A stretch of DNA of 64,000 bases from Selaginella moellendorffii (lineage: Eukaryota; Streptophyta; Lycopodiopsida; Selaginellales; Selaginellaceae): assembly GCF_000143415.4 (NCBI RefSeq), contig NW_003314282.1, forward strand, positions 1,795,767-1,859,766, written 5' to 3'. Within the stretch, counting starts at the first letter, position 1, and the number at the start of each line of letters is the position of its first letter. Shown here in pieces: positions 8,873 to 18,199 of this stretch. The position numbers and the translations under genes are program-made. The notes under the pieces are model-generated. The model had not been told where the DNA came from. It was given only the letters and a program-made list of their open reading frames with translations, and did no database searches.

Positions 8873-11153
8873 TTAGATATATCTAGTCTCCAAAAGCTCT
8901 GATACACGTCTGGAAGGAAGTCTCGATCCATCCCAAGATGAAACAGCAAGAAACTCTCCCTGAATCTGTACGCTAGAAAAAGCACAAGTTTGAGGAGAAA
9001 CCACAGCCTCCAAAACTTCCTCGAGAGTTTTGGCGACATGCGACATGGACGGCCTCTCCTTCCCACTGACTTTGGTACACTCCAGCGCCAACTTCACTGC
9101 ACGATAGAGTGGCTCCGGCTCCAAAGGCACTGCAAGTCTAGCATCCAACACCGAGCTCCACTCGTCACGTTCCACCAGATCGAGCACCCAAGCAACCAGA
9201 CTCTGGATCTCTCTTGACAGATCGATTGGCTTTTGACCAGACATGAGCTCGAGAAGAACCACTCCAAAGCTGTAGACGTCGCTTGTGGTTGTGAGTTGGG
9301 AGGAGTTCCCATACTCAGGATCCAAGTAACCGGGAGTTCCAACGATCGTCAAATTGCTCAGGTGTGTTGCATTGTCTTGAGGACCGCACACCGATAGCCC
9401 AAAGTTTGATACTTTCGCGTTCCAGTCGCAATCCAGGAGGATGTTTGACGATTTCACGTCCCTGTGGGTGACGCTGGGCGATACATACCTGTGGAGGTAC
9501 TCGAGGCCTCGGGCAGCTTGTGCCGAGATTTTGATCCTTGTTGTCCATTCCAGTGAATTGGAAGAATACAAGTTGTCGTGTAGGGTGCCTCTAGACATGA
9601 ATTCGAAGACCAGGAGCTTCTCTTGCTCGCAGTATCCGATTAAGTTTAGGACGCAAGAGTGGTGTGTTCTGGCAAGAAGTTTTAGCTCCTTTCTAAACAT
9701 TTCACCAGACCTGTTTTTTTATATTTAAAGAAAAGGAAGTAAATACTAAAATACTGAAGATAAATAAATACCTTGTACAGGCCTTTGCTTGTTTGATAGC
9801 AACTTGACAACCATTGTGAAGAACTCCTTTATACACTGTTGCAAATGAACCTTTTCCCAATATTGAGTCATCACAATAATTGTTCGTGGCTGCTTGTAGC
9901 TCAGACGCCGAAAAACATATAACTCCATGCCCAGAAATCTTTCCAAACTTTGCAGCTCCACATTTCAAATACACCAAAATTCCCACAGCCGCAGCTCCAA
10001 AACAAGTTACATACAACACAAACATAATCCTCCTCCAGCTCTTTGATATCTCATCTCCACTAGTAATATCCAATTTGCCACATTTTCTGTCGAAGCTATC
10101 TCCACAAGGAGAGATCTCTACGTTGTCGCCAACACAAATGGAGCAGTCCAAACACACTTTGTCAGAGAGTGAGGGGCAAGATGTACTTCCATGCAGCTCG
10201 TATTGGTTTTTCCCACACCTGCTTGTGCAAACTCCCTGGCTCGCATTGAAGTCTTCGTTCTTCAATACACCAGAGTTTCCCCAACACACGATCTTCATAG
10301 CCCTGTCCAGCCTCACACCACAAGTGTAGAAATCACCAGCTGAAATGGCTGAAAAGGTGGCGTTCTCCGGAACTCGAAGTTGCGCAAACCTGTTATCTCC
10401 CCAGCATACGGCTTGGTGATTGTCTGCACGCACTCCACAAGTATGGCGGAATCCTCCAGTTATGTAAGAAAACTTGAGACCAGGAGGAGGAATTGCAGGA
10501 CTGGGATTGCTCTTTTCACCTCCCCAGCAGAGAGTTTCTCCTGCTTGAGCTGTTATTCCACAAACTACATATGCTCCAGCAAACAAAGCCATGAACTTCT
10601 TATCATTTGCTGGTTTTGGGATTGCACCTGGCACTTCTCCCCAGCATGCTGTTGCTCCATCTAGTGTCAGGCCACAGGAGAAACCACTTCCAGATGAGAT
10701 CGACACGAAGGCTTGGTTTGGAACAGTAGAAGAGTTTATACTCCCCCAGCAGTCGGCTCTATTGTCGTAGCTTCGTATTGCACACGCATGGCTTGCACCA
10801 CTGCTTATGGCTGTATAGCTAACATTTAGAAAACTTTGTGGAGCTTCGAGACTGCCCCAGCATATTGGAAAATGATTGCCATACTCCAGCCCACATACAA
10901 ATTTCCCTCCAGAGGATATGGTGACTAGTTGCTTGACTTGGGGTTGTTCGTGTGTGCGAATGGATCCAAAACAAACGGGTGCCATGGTTTCAGCTTGTAA
11001 AATACATACCAAGTAAGAACCTGTATTTTTTGGAGTGAAATAGCTGAGAGTCCACAGTGAACCTAGCGTGGTCATGTAGCCAAAGCTTGCTGCAAGATGC
11101 AAGTAATTAAGCTCTACAATCGATAATAGCAACACTGTGATATGGAGAGACAT
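8873..11153 (-). CDS. CRINKLY4-like receptor kinase with Asn in place of the DFG Asp
   Basis: Two exons (11153-9772 and 9710-8873; 61-bp intron) encode 739 aa. Order: signal peptide (MSLHITVLLLSIVEL), seven crinkly/RCC1-like repeats each with a CWG or CFG core (PVCFGS, PICWGS, ADCWGS, TACWGE, TLCWGG, AVCWGD, IVCWGN), a Cys-rich TNFR-like segment (CTSRCGKNQYEL to DRKCG), one membrane helix near residue 400, and a kinase domain. Kinase motifs: GKGSFATVYKG, VAIK, HRDVKSSN, GTPGYLDPEYG, SDVYSFGVVLLEL. The DFG motif is NFG (codon AAC, about residue 563), which removes the Mg-binding Asp. CR4 receptors act in cell-fate and layer signalling at the plasma membrane. An upstream in-frame ATG at 11228 exists but lacks a signal-like start. 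Its core promoter matches that of peptide gene 1. Confidence 0.85.
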
Positions 11154-11408
11154 TCTTGTGGAAGCATGATAATAGAGATCTTTTGAAGGAAAAGCGTTCA
11201 ACAAACAAAATACTCTTCTACGGATCATAGTCCTCCTGTGAGTTCGAGAAGTTTTTACTTTGTCTTTTCTTATACAGAACAAAGTTTGAAAATGGCCAAG
11301 TTTGGAATTATGGATACATCCATTGACTCCTTCGGGAGGCACACCTGCCGCTGTGATACCAATCTCCCGATCGTTTACTTGTAGTGGTGACGGATTAACG
11401 GCTGAATA

Positions 11409-11463
11409 CTTGTTAGAGGCAGGAGGCCTTATATTATAAAAAGGTCTATCCAGCATGCATTTT
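11409..11463 (-). promoter_or_regulatory. Core promoter of the CR4-like kinase
   Basis: Near-identical to 7529-7573: TACTTGTTAGAGGCAGGAGG, then TTATATTATA, then CAGCATGCATTTT on the plus strand (TATA box and RY element when read on the minus strand). It lies about 190-270 bp upstream of the two possible start codons, implying a 5' UTR much longer than in the peptide genes. Confidence 0.55.
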
Positions 11464-11524
11464 AAAAGTTTTAAAAACTCCATGTAATCACGAATAAAGG
11501 ATTTTCTAAACTTCAATAATAAAT

Positions 11525-11607
11525 GTCAGGGTGGCCGACCGGTCTTAGGAGCGGACTCAAGTTCTGCTCCTCTTTAGAATGAATGGGTTCAAATGCCACT
11601 TCCGACA
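11525..11607 (+). tRNA. tRNA-Leu(CAA)-like gene, probably a pseudogene
   Basis: 83 nt. The anticodon arm is intact: stem GCGGA/TCTGC around loop CTCAAGT, anticodon CAA, without the intron common in plant tRNA-Leu(CAA). The D-arm/A-box (GTGGCCGACCGGTCTTAGG) and B-box (GGGTTCAAATGCC) are recognisable and a variable arm is present. The T-stem has mismatches (ATGGG opposite GCCAC) and the acceptor has one A-C pair. Either a decaying tRNA gene or a tRNA-derived element. Confidence 0.5.
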
Positions 11608-12063
11608 TCAAGTTTTTCCAAGCCAAGTACTCTAAATTATGAAAAGCATCACCATGCACCACACCGAGAAAACTTACGTGCAGATTAGGTCCCGGCAGAG
11701 GCTTTTGGTTAGAAGCGGGCATTCCTGGACCAAGTCGAGGAGGAACACCCTCCAGCTGTGTGAGCACAACAAGACGGCCCTCTCAGTAGGCCGATAAAAC
11801 AAGAGGTAGGCTGCAGCAGAAGTCTCTGGACATTTATGCTAGAGCCCAGCAGATCGGGTTCCACATTGAGGTTTCCATTGCGCCAAAACACGCAGGATAC
11901 TGTACACCGAAGTCGAGACTGTTCAAGGCAGCTCGCGGTGAGCCAATAGACTTAAATCAGAGGATGCACGGCAAAAGCTTTTACAAGCCAGAAGGGAATA
12001 CTAACGAAGCTTTCTGGAATGCCTGAGATGCGGAATTGGTGTGGCAAGGAGCTCGTACAAATG

Positions 12064-12362
12064 CCAAAGTCTTAAGGATAATTCTTCTTTTCCTTCTCCT
12101 TCTCCTCCTTGTGTTTGTATCCATAAACTTGTTCTTGCAGATGTTGATGTTGATATTGATGTTGTTGTTGTTCTTGCCCTTCCTGTGATTTCACTCCATT
12201 GATCGTTCTCATGACCATCATCCATCTGTGGAGAATCCTCAAAGACTTCAACATCAACATCATCCCTAGAAAATCCTGAAAGATATCTATATCAACCCCA
12301 AACCCCTTCCACTTCTGGAAAGTGGCAAACACAAAGACGAGAAGCACCAAAGAAGACTTCAT
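12064..12362 (-). pseudogene. Small secreted peptide, family member 3 (frameshifted)
   Basis: Starts MKSSLVLLVFVFATFQ, aligned with members 1 and 2, then VDIDIFQDF. The family sequence continues only by changing frame three times: DDVDVEVFEDSPQMDD in a second frame, then GKNNNNINININICKN..MD in a third, then KHKEEKEKEKKNYP. All four blocks are in order, so this is a recently broken copy, not random similarity. The TATA/RY promoter block remains at about 12430-12460. A short signal-peptide-bearing product could still be made. Confidence 0.65.
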
Positions 12363-12539
12363 GATGTGTAGTAGGAATGGCTTGAATTGTGCCCAAAAAT
12401 GTAATTGATAAAATTGGAGCTTGGAGAAGCCTTACATTAACATCCAGGATGCATGCCTGCTCGGCTAATTCCATGCAAAAGCATCAGTGGTAGAAAAAAT
12501 ATTAACTCTATTTTGATATTTATGTTTTAACAATTTTAA

Positions 12540-14228
12540 TCAGCTAGTGTTGATTAATCCTCCAATGACTGTACACCTTTCAAGAGAATTTGGAGCAAAA
12601 GGCATATTAGCAAGTAAATCTCGTGCATCATCTAAATGTCCAGCACGGCTCAAGATATCTAGCATGCAACTATAGTGCTGTTTATTAGGTGTCAAACCAT
12701 AATCAATACTAATCGAAGCAAACCTCTGTTTCCCAACTCCAACTTTCCCTGAGTGGCTACAAGCCAGGAAAAACATCACAAAGCAAGCAAGATCAAGCTC
12801 ATGAACCATTGCTGCAGTGTGAAAAACAAAAAATGCCTCTTCATAGTGCCCGTTTTGTGCATATGCCGCTAACAACGCTCCCCAAGTCACAAGATTGTGC
12901 TCTGGGACTGCATCAAAAAAATTTTGAGCTAATTTGGGGCGTTTGTGAAGAGAATAGACCGAGAGCATTGTGTTCCAAGACACAGAATTATGCTCGGGCA
13001 TTGTCTCAAAGACATCCTTTGCTTCTTCCAGATGCCAGTTTTGGGAATATGCCGACAACATGGCATTCCAGGTGTAGGTGTCATGCTCTGGCATCCAATC
13101 AAACAAGTGCTTAGATTCCTCAAGATGCCCCTTAAAGGCATATGCTCGGAGCATAGCAGTCCAGCACACCACATCCCTCACGTAAGAAGTATCAAAGAGG
13201 AATCTAGCCGCATTTATGTCCCCGTGACGGGAGTATGCCACCATCATAGCGCTTACTAACACCAAATCCCACTCGGGCATATCCTGGAGAATATCTTTTG
13301 CCTGCTGGAGATGCCCTTCCTGGGCATATGCATTTAGCATGGCCGTACAGGATACGAGGTTGTGGAAGGGCATTTCGCTGGTAAAGATGCGCTTGGCATC
13401 TCTCAGATTCCCGCGCTGGCCGTACACGAACAGCATTGCGCCGTACGAGACGAGGTCACGCTGGGGCATCTGGGCGAAGATGTGCTCGGCATCTTGGATA
13501 TTCTGGGAGCACGAGGAGAGCATGATGTTCCAGGACAATAGATCCCTCTCGGGCATCTTCTCAAACGTGTTGGCCACATTGGAATCTTCCCCGGCTTTGG
13601 CATATGCGTCAAGCATGGAGTTCCAAGATGCCAGATTCCTCCATGGGGTGGCCTGGAATATATGTACGGCCTCTCTCAGTGAGCCGTTGCTGGCGAACGC
13701 AACCAGTACGGTCGTTAGGGTGATAGAGTCTCGCTCGGGCATATTCTCAAATAGGTATTGTACGGAATGAACATGCCCGGCTTGGGCATATGCTTGGATC
13801 ATGGTGTTCCAAGAGACGAGGCTGTGGAGTGGCATAGCCGCGAAGATGGCGGCAGCGCTGGAGATACGCGGGATCTGTGCGTATGCGTGGAGCATCGCAT
13901 TGGAGGAGAGGAGATTCCTCTCGGGCAATCGCGAGTAGAAGGCTTCCGCGCTGTGGATTTGCCCACTTTGGGCGTATGCCGCGAGCATCGCGTTGAGCGC
14001 CACTTGATCCCATCCGGGCATGGCGTGGAAGAGATCTTCGGCATCGCGCAGCCGCCCGCCCCGCCCCAGCCCCGCCAGCATCGAGGTATACGAGACGAGA
14101 TCTCGATCTCTGCGCGGCATGGAATCGAAGACTCTCTTCGCGTCGCGCAATCGCCCATCGCGGAGATGGGCGGCGAGAATGGAGTCCAATTCGCGGGATG
14201 GATCGATCGAGCATCCCTGCGAGCTCAT
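12540..14228 (-). CDS. PLS-type pentatricopeptide repeat protein, no DYW domain
   Basis: Single exon, 562 aa. The first in-frame ATG is 14228 (MSSQGCSIDPS). Almost the entire protein consists of short 31-35-residue PPR units with the pattern (R/D)DLVSY..ML..YAQ.G.L..A..(I/L)F..MPE, about 15 repeats. The C-terminal ~80 residues contain an E-like tail (LDILSRAGHLDDARDLLANMPF.PN) and stop at INTS, so E+ and DYW editing domains are absent. Such proteins bind organellar RNA and act in editing, splicing or stability, usually with partners when DYW is missing. No organellar targeting peptide is obvious in the first residues, so a longer upstream exon is possible. Intronless, as is typical. Confidence 0.88.
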   Translation of the reverse strand: MSSQGCSIDPSRELDSILAAHLRDGRLRDAKRVFDSMPRRDRDLVSYTSMLAGLGRGGRLRDAEDLFHAMPGWDQVALNAMLAAYAQSGQIHSAEAFYSRLPERNLLSSNAMLHAYAQIPRISSAAAIFAAMPLHSLVSWNTMIQAYAQAGHVHSVQYLFENMPERDSITLTTVLVAFASNGSLREAVHIFQATPWRNLASWNSMLDAYAKAGEDSNVANTFEKMPERDLLSWNIMLSSCSQNIQDAEHIFAQMPQRDLVSYGAMLFVYGQRGNLRDAKRIFTSEMPFHNLVSCTAMLNAYAQEGHLQQAKDILQDMPEWDLVLVSAMMVAYSRHGDINAARFLFDTSYVRDVVCWTAMLRAYAFKGHLEESKHLFDWMPEHDTYTWNAMLSAYSQNWHLEEAKDVFETMPEHNSVSWNTMLSVYSLHKRPKLAQNFFDAVPEHNLVTWGALLAAYAQNGHYEEAFFVFHTAAMVHELDLACFVMFFLACSHSGKVGVGKQRFASISIDYGLTPNKQHYSCMLDILSRAGHLDDARDLLANMPFAPNSLERCTVIGGLINTS

Positions 14229-16213
14229 GCGATCATGGATCAATCGCAATTAATCGATGAATCGATCGGTACCAAACTTCCAACCACCGAGACTAGGCTG
14301 GAAATCGATGGGGTGGGCCACGAGAATGAATGGAATTGGTTGGAGAGATCTATCCCTCTCGCGGCCGGGGGGAGAGGAAGAAAAAGAGAAATTGGGGAAG
14401 AACACACATTAAAGGCTTATTGGTTTGGTTCTTGACTCCCATAGCCAGCCAGCCAGCACGACTGTTGGATCCAGGCCAGCAGCAGCAGCAGCGATGGATG
14501 CGAGCAGTGATTGCGAGGAAATCGGATGAGCCATCAGCGTCAGTTAGTTCGATGATCACAAACACCCACGTACAAACACACCATCGCCATTGATTGATTG
14601 CTTTTCTTCCCTGGGCCAGTTCTTAATTTCCATCCTAGAGATCACCATCACTCGGCAGCTGGTAAGTTGTCGATCGATCGGATCGGATCGGACCAGAAAA
14701 ACATCAGCGATCGAGTGACTAGAGAGCTCTGCTCTCCCCTTTCCAATCAGCTGGAACTAAATCTCATTAGACGATCAACCAGCGAAAGTTTGAAAGGAAT
14801 CGATTGATTGGCGATGCAACCACCGTGGTGGCAGTGGAATTTGGGCGGTTGATCCGATCCCACACCGACCGAGCATTCAAAGAGTTTACGCGAGCGCGTT
14901 TTGGATTTGGAAAACTTTGCCGCGCTATTACTTAGTGACTGACACGCTCCGAGCCCCGTGCAGCATTGCAGTAGCCGGCAGCATTAAAAAGAAGAAGAGC
15001 TCGGCTCTTCTCGGACTGTCCGAGCTCTCGGACCTCGGAGTCCACCTCGGACTCTCTTCTTAGTTATAAAAAGAGTGCTCTTTTAAACAATCAAGGAAAG
15101 TTACGAGGTTGCCCCCCGGATTGCCCGTGTGGCCAGCCAACCAGATTGTCTGGCAGTAACCAAAAAAAAAAAAAAGAAAAAAGAAAGAAAAACTACTAAA
15201 CTACCACCACTTACCACCTTTGCAAGCTTTTCACTATTATTACTAGACCAGGGCTTTGAGTGATGATCTTGCACAGGAGAATTTCCAGAGAGGAAAGAAA
15301 AGAAAAACCAATGTTTTGATGTTTGTGTAGGATGAGTTGATTGATCATTCATAGGAGCTCCTCATTCTATTGTTTCTTGTTCCTGGGGATTCACCATAAG
15401 AGCTGGGGGAGCTGAGGGTGAAAAGCTGATCATAGGGAAATGCAAATAGAAGAAAATTCTCTTGAAATTTTCAATGTGATGAATTCTAGAGTTGGAGGGA
15501 TTGGTTGCATTTTGTTTGATGAGTTAGGTTGGTTGGGTAGCTCGCTCCATAAATGAGTGAGAGTTGTGAAGGAGGAGGAGGAGGATCTTCCTTGATGACT
15601 TCTGGTTGCACAAGCGAAGTTCAGAGAGGGCAGCAAGCCAGGCAGCCAGGCAAGCCAGCCAGCCAGCCAGCAGCAAAATTTAACTACCAAATAAAGGAAG
15701 AAAAAAGAGGAAAACCACCAACCAGAGCAAAATTTCTTCCTCCTCCACTGCTGCTGGTGCTGCTGGTGTTGAAATTCTGTGTGTTTTGTTGGAGGATGGC
15801 AAGAGGTTTTTTTTAAGTGATCTTGGTTGGCTTTACCTAGTTTCTTCTCCTTGTTCCTCTGCTCAAAGTCTCTCATTGTGTGAGGCGAGAAGAAGCGAAG
15901 TTTCTTCTTCTTCTTCTTCGTCTTGTTGGTGGAGACGGTGCTTTGATTTGTTAAAGACAAGAGTTGAGAGGAACCGCAACAAATAAAAAGAGAGAGCTTT
16001 GGCATTGGCTTGGCCACATGGGCCATTAACAGCTCACAAGGAATTAGGAAAGCTTTCCCGCTTTGCTTTATATCTCCCCAGGCGCAAAGCTTTCTTCCCG
16101 AGCAGGGCAGAGGAACAACCTTTGAGAGGGCGAGGGCGCTTCTTCCCACGAACAAAAATCGCTTTTTTTTCCTCTCCTTCTCGTCGATCTCTTCCTGTCA
16201 ATCTTTCTTCGCA
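14229..16213. other. 2-kb intergenic region with simple repeats and a fold-back
   Basis: No convincing gene. It contains (CCAG)n-type repeats at 14447-14490 and 15640-15672, a CTCGGAC-rich fold-back at 14985-15062, and poly-A/T tracts. The last ~200 bp should hold the promoter and 5' UTR of the BAHD gene. Several long open frames on both strands are low complexity and not credible. Confidence 0.5.
14985..15062. repeat. CTCGGAC-rich fold-back
   Basis: AAGAAGAG at 14992-14999 is complementary to CTCTTCTT at 15054-15061. Between them lie a perfect 7-bp hairpin CTCGGACTGTCCGAG (about 15010-15024) and three further CTCGGA units. Confidence 0.5.
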
Positions 16214-17734
16214 ATGGGGGCCGAAGCCACTCTCACAATGCCGGTGGATTTCAAGGTGGAGCTCGTCAAGGAGCCGGAGCTCGTCATGCCGGAGCAGCCA
16301 GTGGAGGAGCAGCACTACTTCCTGTCAAACTTGGATCAGAACATCGCGGTGGTGATGAAAACAATCTACCTGTTTGAGTCGAGCAGCGCCAGAGCCGCGG
16401 ACAATCCCGCCGACGTGATCCGCCAAGGCCTGTCCAAGGCGCTGGATCACTACTACCCGCTCGCCGGCAGGCTGGGAATCAGCAGCGAAGGAAAGCTCGA
16501 GGTGGTGATGAAGAAGAGCGGCGATGGAGCCGAGCAGCAAGGAGTCGTGTTTGCCGAGGCCGAGGCCGATGCTCGAATTTGCGACCTGGGAGATATCATC
16601 AGGCCCGGTTCCACACCTCTGCTCCAGCTTGTCTACGCAATTCCGGGCGCCAAGAACGTCCTTGAAGTTCCTCCCATGACTGTCCAGGTAACGGTCGCTA
16701 GAAGAAGAAAAAAGACCGGTTTTTGATCGCTCCACCGAAAATCCTGGTTTTTCTTTCCTTCTCCTGTCGTTCTCGGTATGATCCTCTCCTTGCCTGTCCA
16801 GGTGACGAAATTCAAGTGCGGCGGCTTCGTCCTCGGGCTTTGCATCAACCACTGTATGTTCGATGGGATTGGAGCGATGGAGTTTGTTCACGCCTGGGCC
16901 GAGCTAAGCCGAGGCTTTCCACTGTCACTCACCCCCGAGCTCGACCGGAGCGTCCTCAAGGCCCGGAGTCCACCGCTGGTCGAGTTCCCCCACCTCGAGT
17001 ACGCTCAAGTCGACGACGTCTCTGGCGGCTCGCAGCAGAACTTACACCTTAACGACGACGACCAACTTGTGTATAGAGTGTTTCGTATCCGGGGCCAGCA
17101 GCTGGAGCAGCTCAAGTCGCAGATCGATAACGAAATGGTGGCGGCACAGGAAGATAACGTCGACGCCCCCGGGTGGCGAAAGTGTAGCACCTTCGAGGCG
17201 CTCTCGGCTCTGGTGTGGAAGTGCCGGACCAAAGCTCTGGCCATGGATGACAGGCAGCCGAGCAAGCTTCTGTTCGCGGTGGACTACCGGTCGAGAATCC
17301 AGCCACCGCTTCCCAAAGGTTTCATGGGAAACGGCATCATGCTGACTTACGCCATGACCACGGCGTCGGAGCTCGAAAGCAAGCACCTGTCCGAGGTGGT
17401 GTCGCTCGTAAGAGAGGCCATAGCTCGGATTCACGACTCTTATATCCGGTCCTCCATCGACTGCTTCGAGCTGCAGCGTTTCTGTCCCAGTCTCTTCTCG
17501 ACTTTGCTCGTCAGCACCTGGTCTCGGCTGTCTTTCCACACGACGGACTTTGGATGGGGGGAGCCGCTGCATTCAGGCCCCGTCGGTTTCTCTGAGCCGG
17601 AGGTCTGTCTCTTCCTCTCGCACGGGAGAGAGACGAAAGACATGAATCTCATCCTCGGCTTCCGGTCTGACGCCATGACACGGTTTCATGACGAGCTGGA
17701 ACAGGTACTTGGCCAGGTGCTGTGCTCCACCTAA
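16214..17734 (+). CDS. BAHD acyltransferase, omega-hydroxypalmitate O-feruloyl transferase (ASFT/HHT)-like
   Basis: Two exons (16214-16687, 16802-17734) give 468 aa, normal for BAHD enzymes. Catalytic HXXXD is HCMFD at about residues 175-179 within CGGFVLGLCINHCMFDGIGAMEF-type sequence; the structural DFGWG is present near residue 410. The N-terminal half carries the diagnostic HYFLSNLDQNIAV, YYPLAGRLGISSEGKL and FAEAEADA segments of the ASFT/HHT clade, which transfers feruloyl from feruloyl-CoA to omega-hydroxy fatty acids or alcohols in suberin and cutin. Predicted cytosolic. ATG at 16214 (GCAATGG) is the first that gives the family N-terminus. Family assignment is strong; exact substrate is inference. 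Confidence 0.87.
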
Positions 17735-18199
17735 ACACTCGTTTCCCCGAACAGACTGCTTATTTTTTATATTCGATTCTCTACCTCGTCCCTGCCCCTC
17801 CCTGCTTTGAAAGAAAGAGAAACACAACAGTAGGAAAAAGTAGCATGCAGAATAGTTTGATTTTACCTCTACCGCTTCTGCTGCTGCTGCTGCTGCTCCA
17901 GCTTTGATCATCGAGTGCAGGAAGGAAAAGGAAAATGCAAGCTGCTTTTCTTGTTCCTGTTGTAAAGTCTCGCTCGATCGCAGCTGTGGTGTATAAAGAA
18001 GTTGGCAGTGCCACAAAGATGAGCCTTTAAAGTCCTCCGTCCGTCCGTTATGCCTTACATTTAGAGATGGATAGTCCTGTGCCACCTACTGAAGCATAAA
18101 CAGAAATAAAAAGCAAGAGTAAGTTATAAGAACGATCGGTAATGCTTTAGATCGAGTTTGTTATAATCCTATCCAGGAAATCATGTACCGCCAACAGTC
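17735..18199. other. 3' regions of two convergent genes
   Basis: 3' flank shared by the BAHD gene (+) and the PTAR1 gene (-). It contains a (CTG)n tract near 17876-17900. No gene seen. Confidence 0.45.

Larger units (their letters stand above)
11415..12480. repeat. ~1-kb segmental duplication, copy 2
   Basis: Partner of 7541-8530. The tRNA-like part is better preserved here, while the peptide gene it carries is frameshifted. Confidence 0.65.

Noticed and set aside
13747-14435. Long plus-strand frames antisense to the PPR gene
   Set aside because: Shadow frames of a repetitive GC-rich coding region; the sense strand has about 15 PPR motifs.
15430-16155. 241-codon minus-strand frame upstream of the BAHD gene
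   Set aside because: Low-complexity Lys/Ser/Gln-rich translation, no domain, no splice logic; overlaps promoter-type simple repeats.
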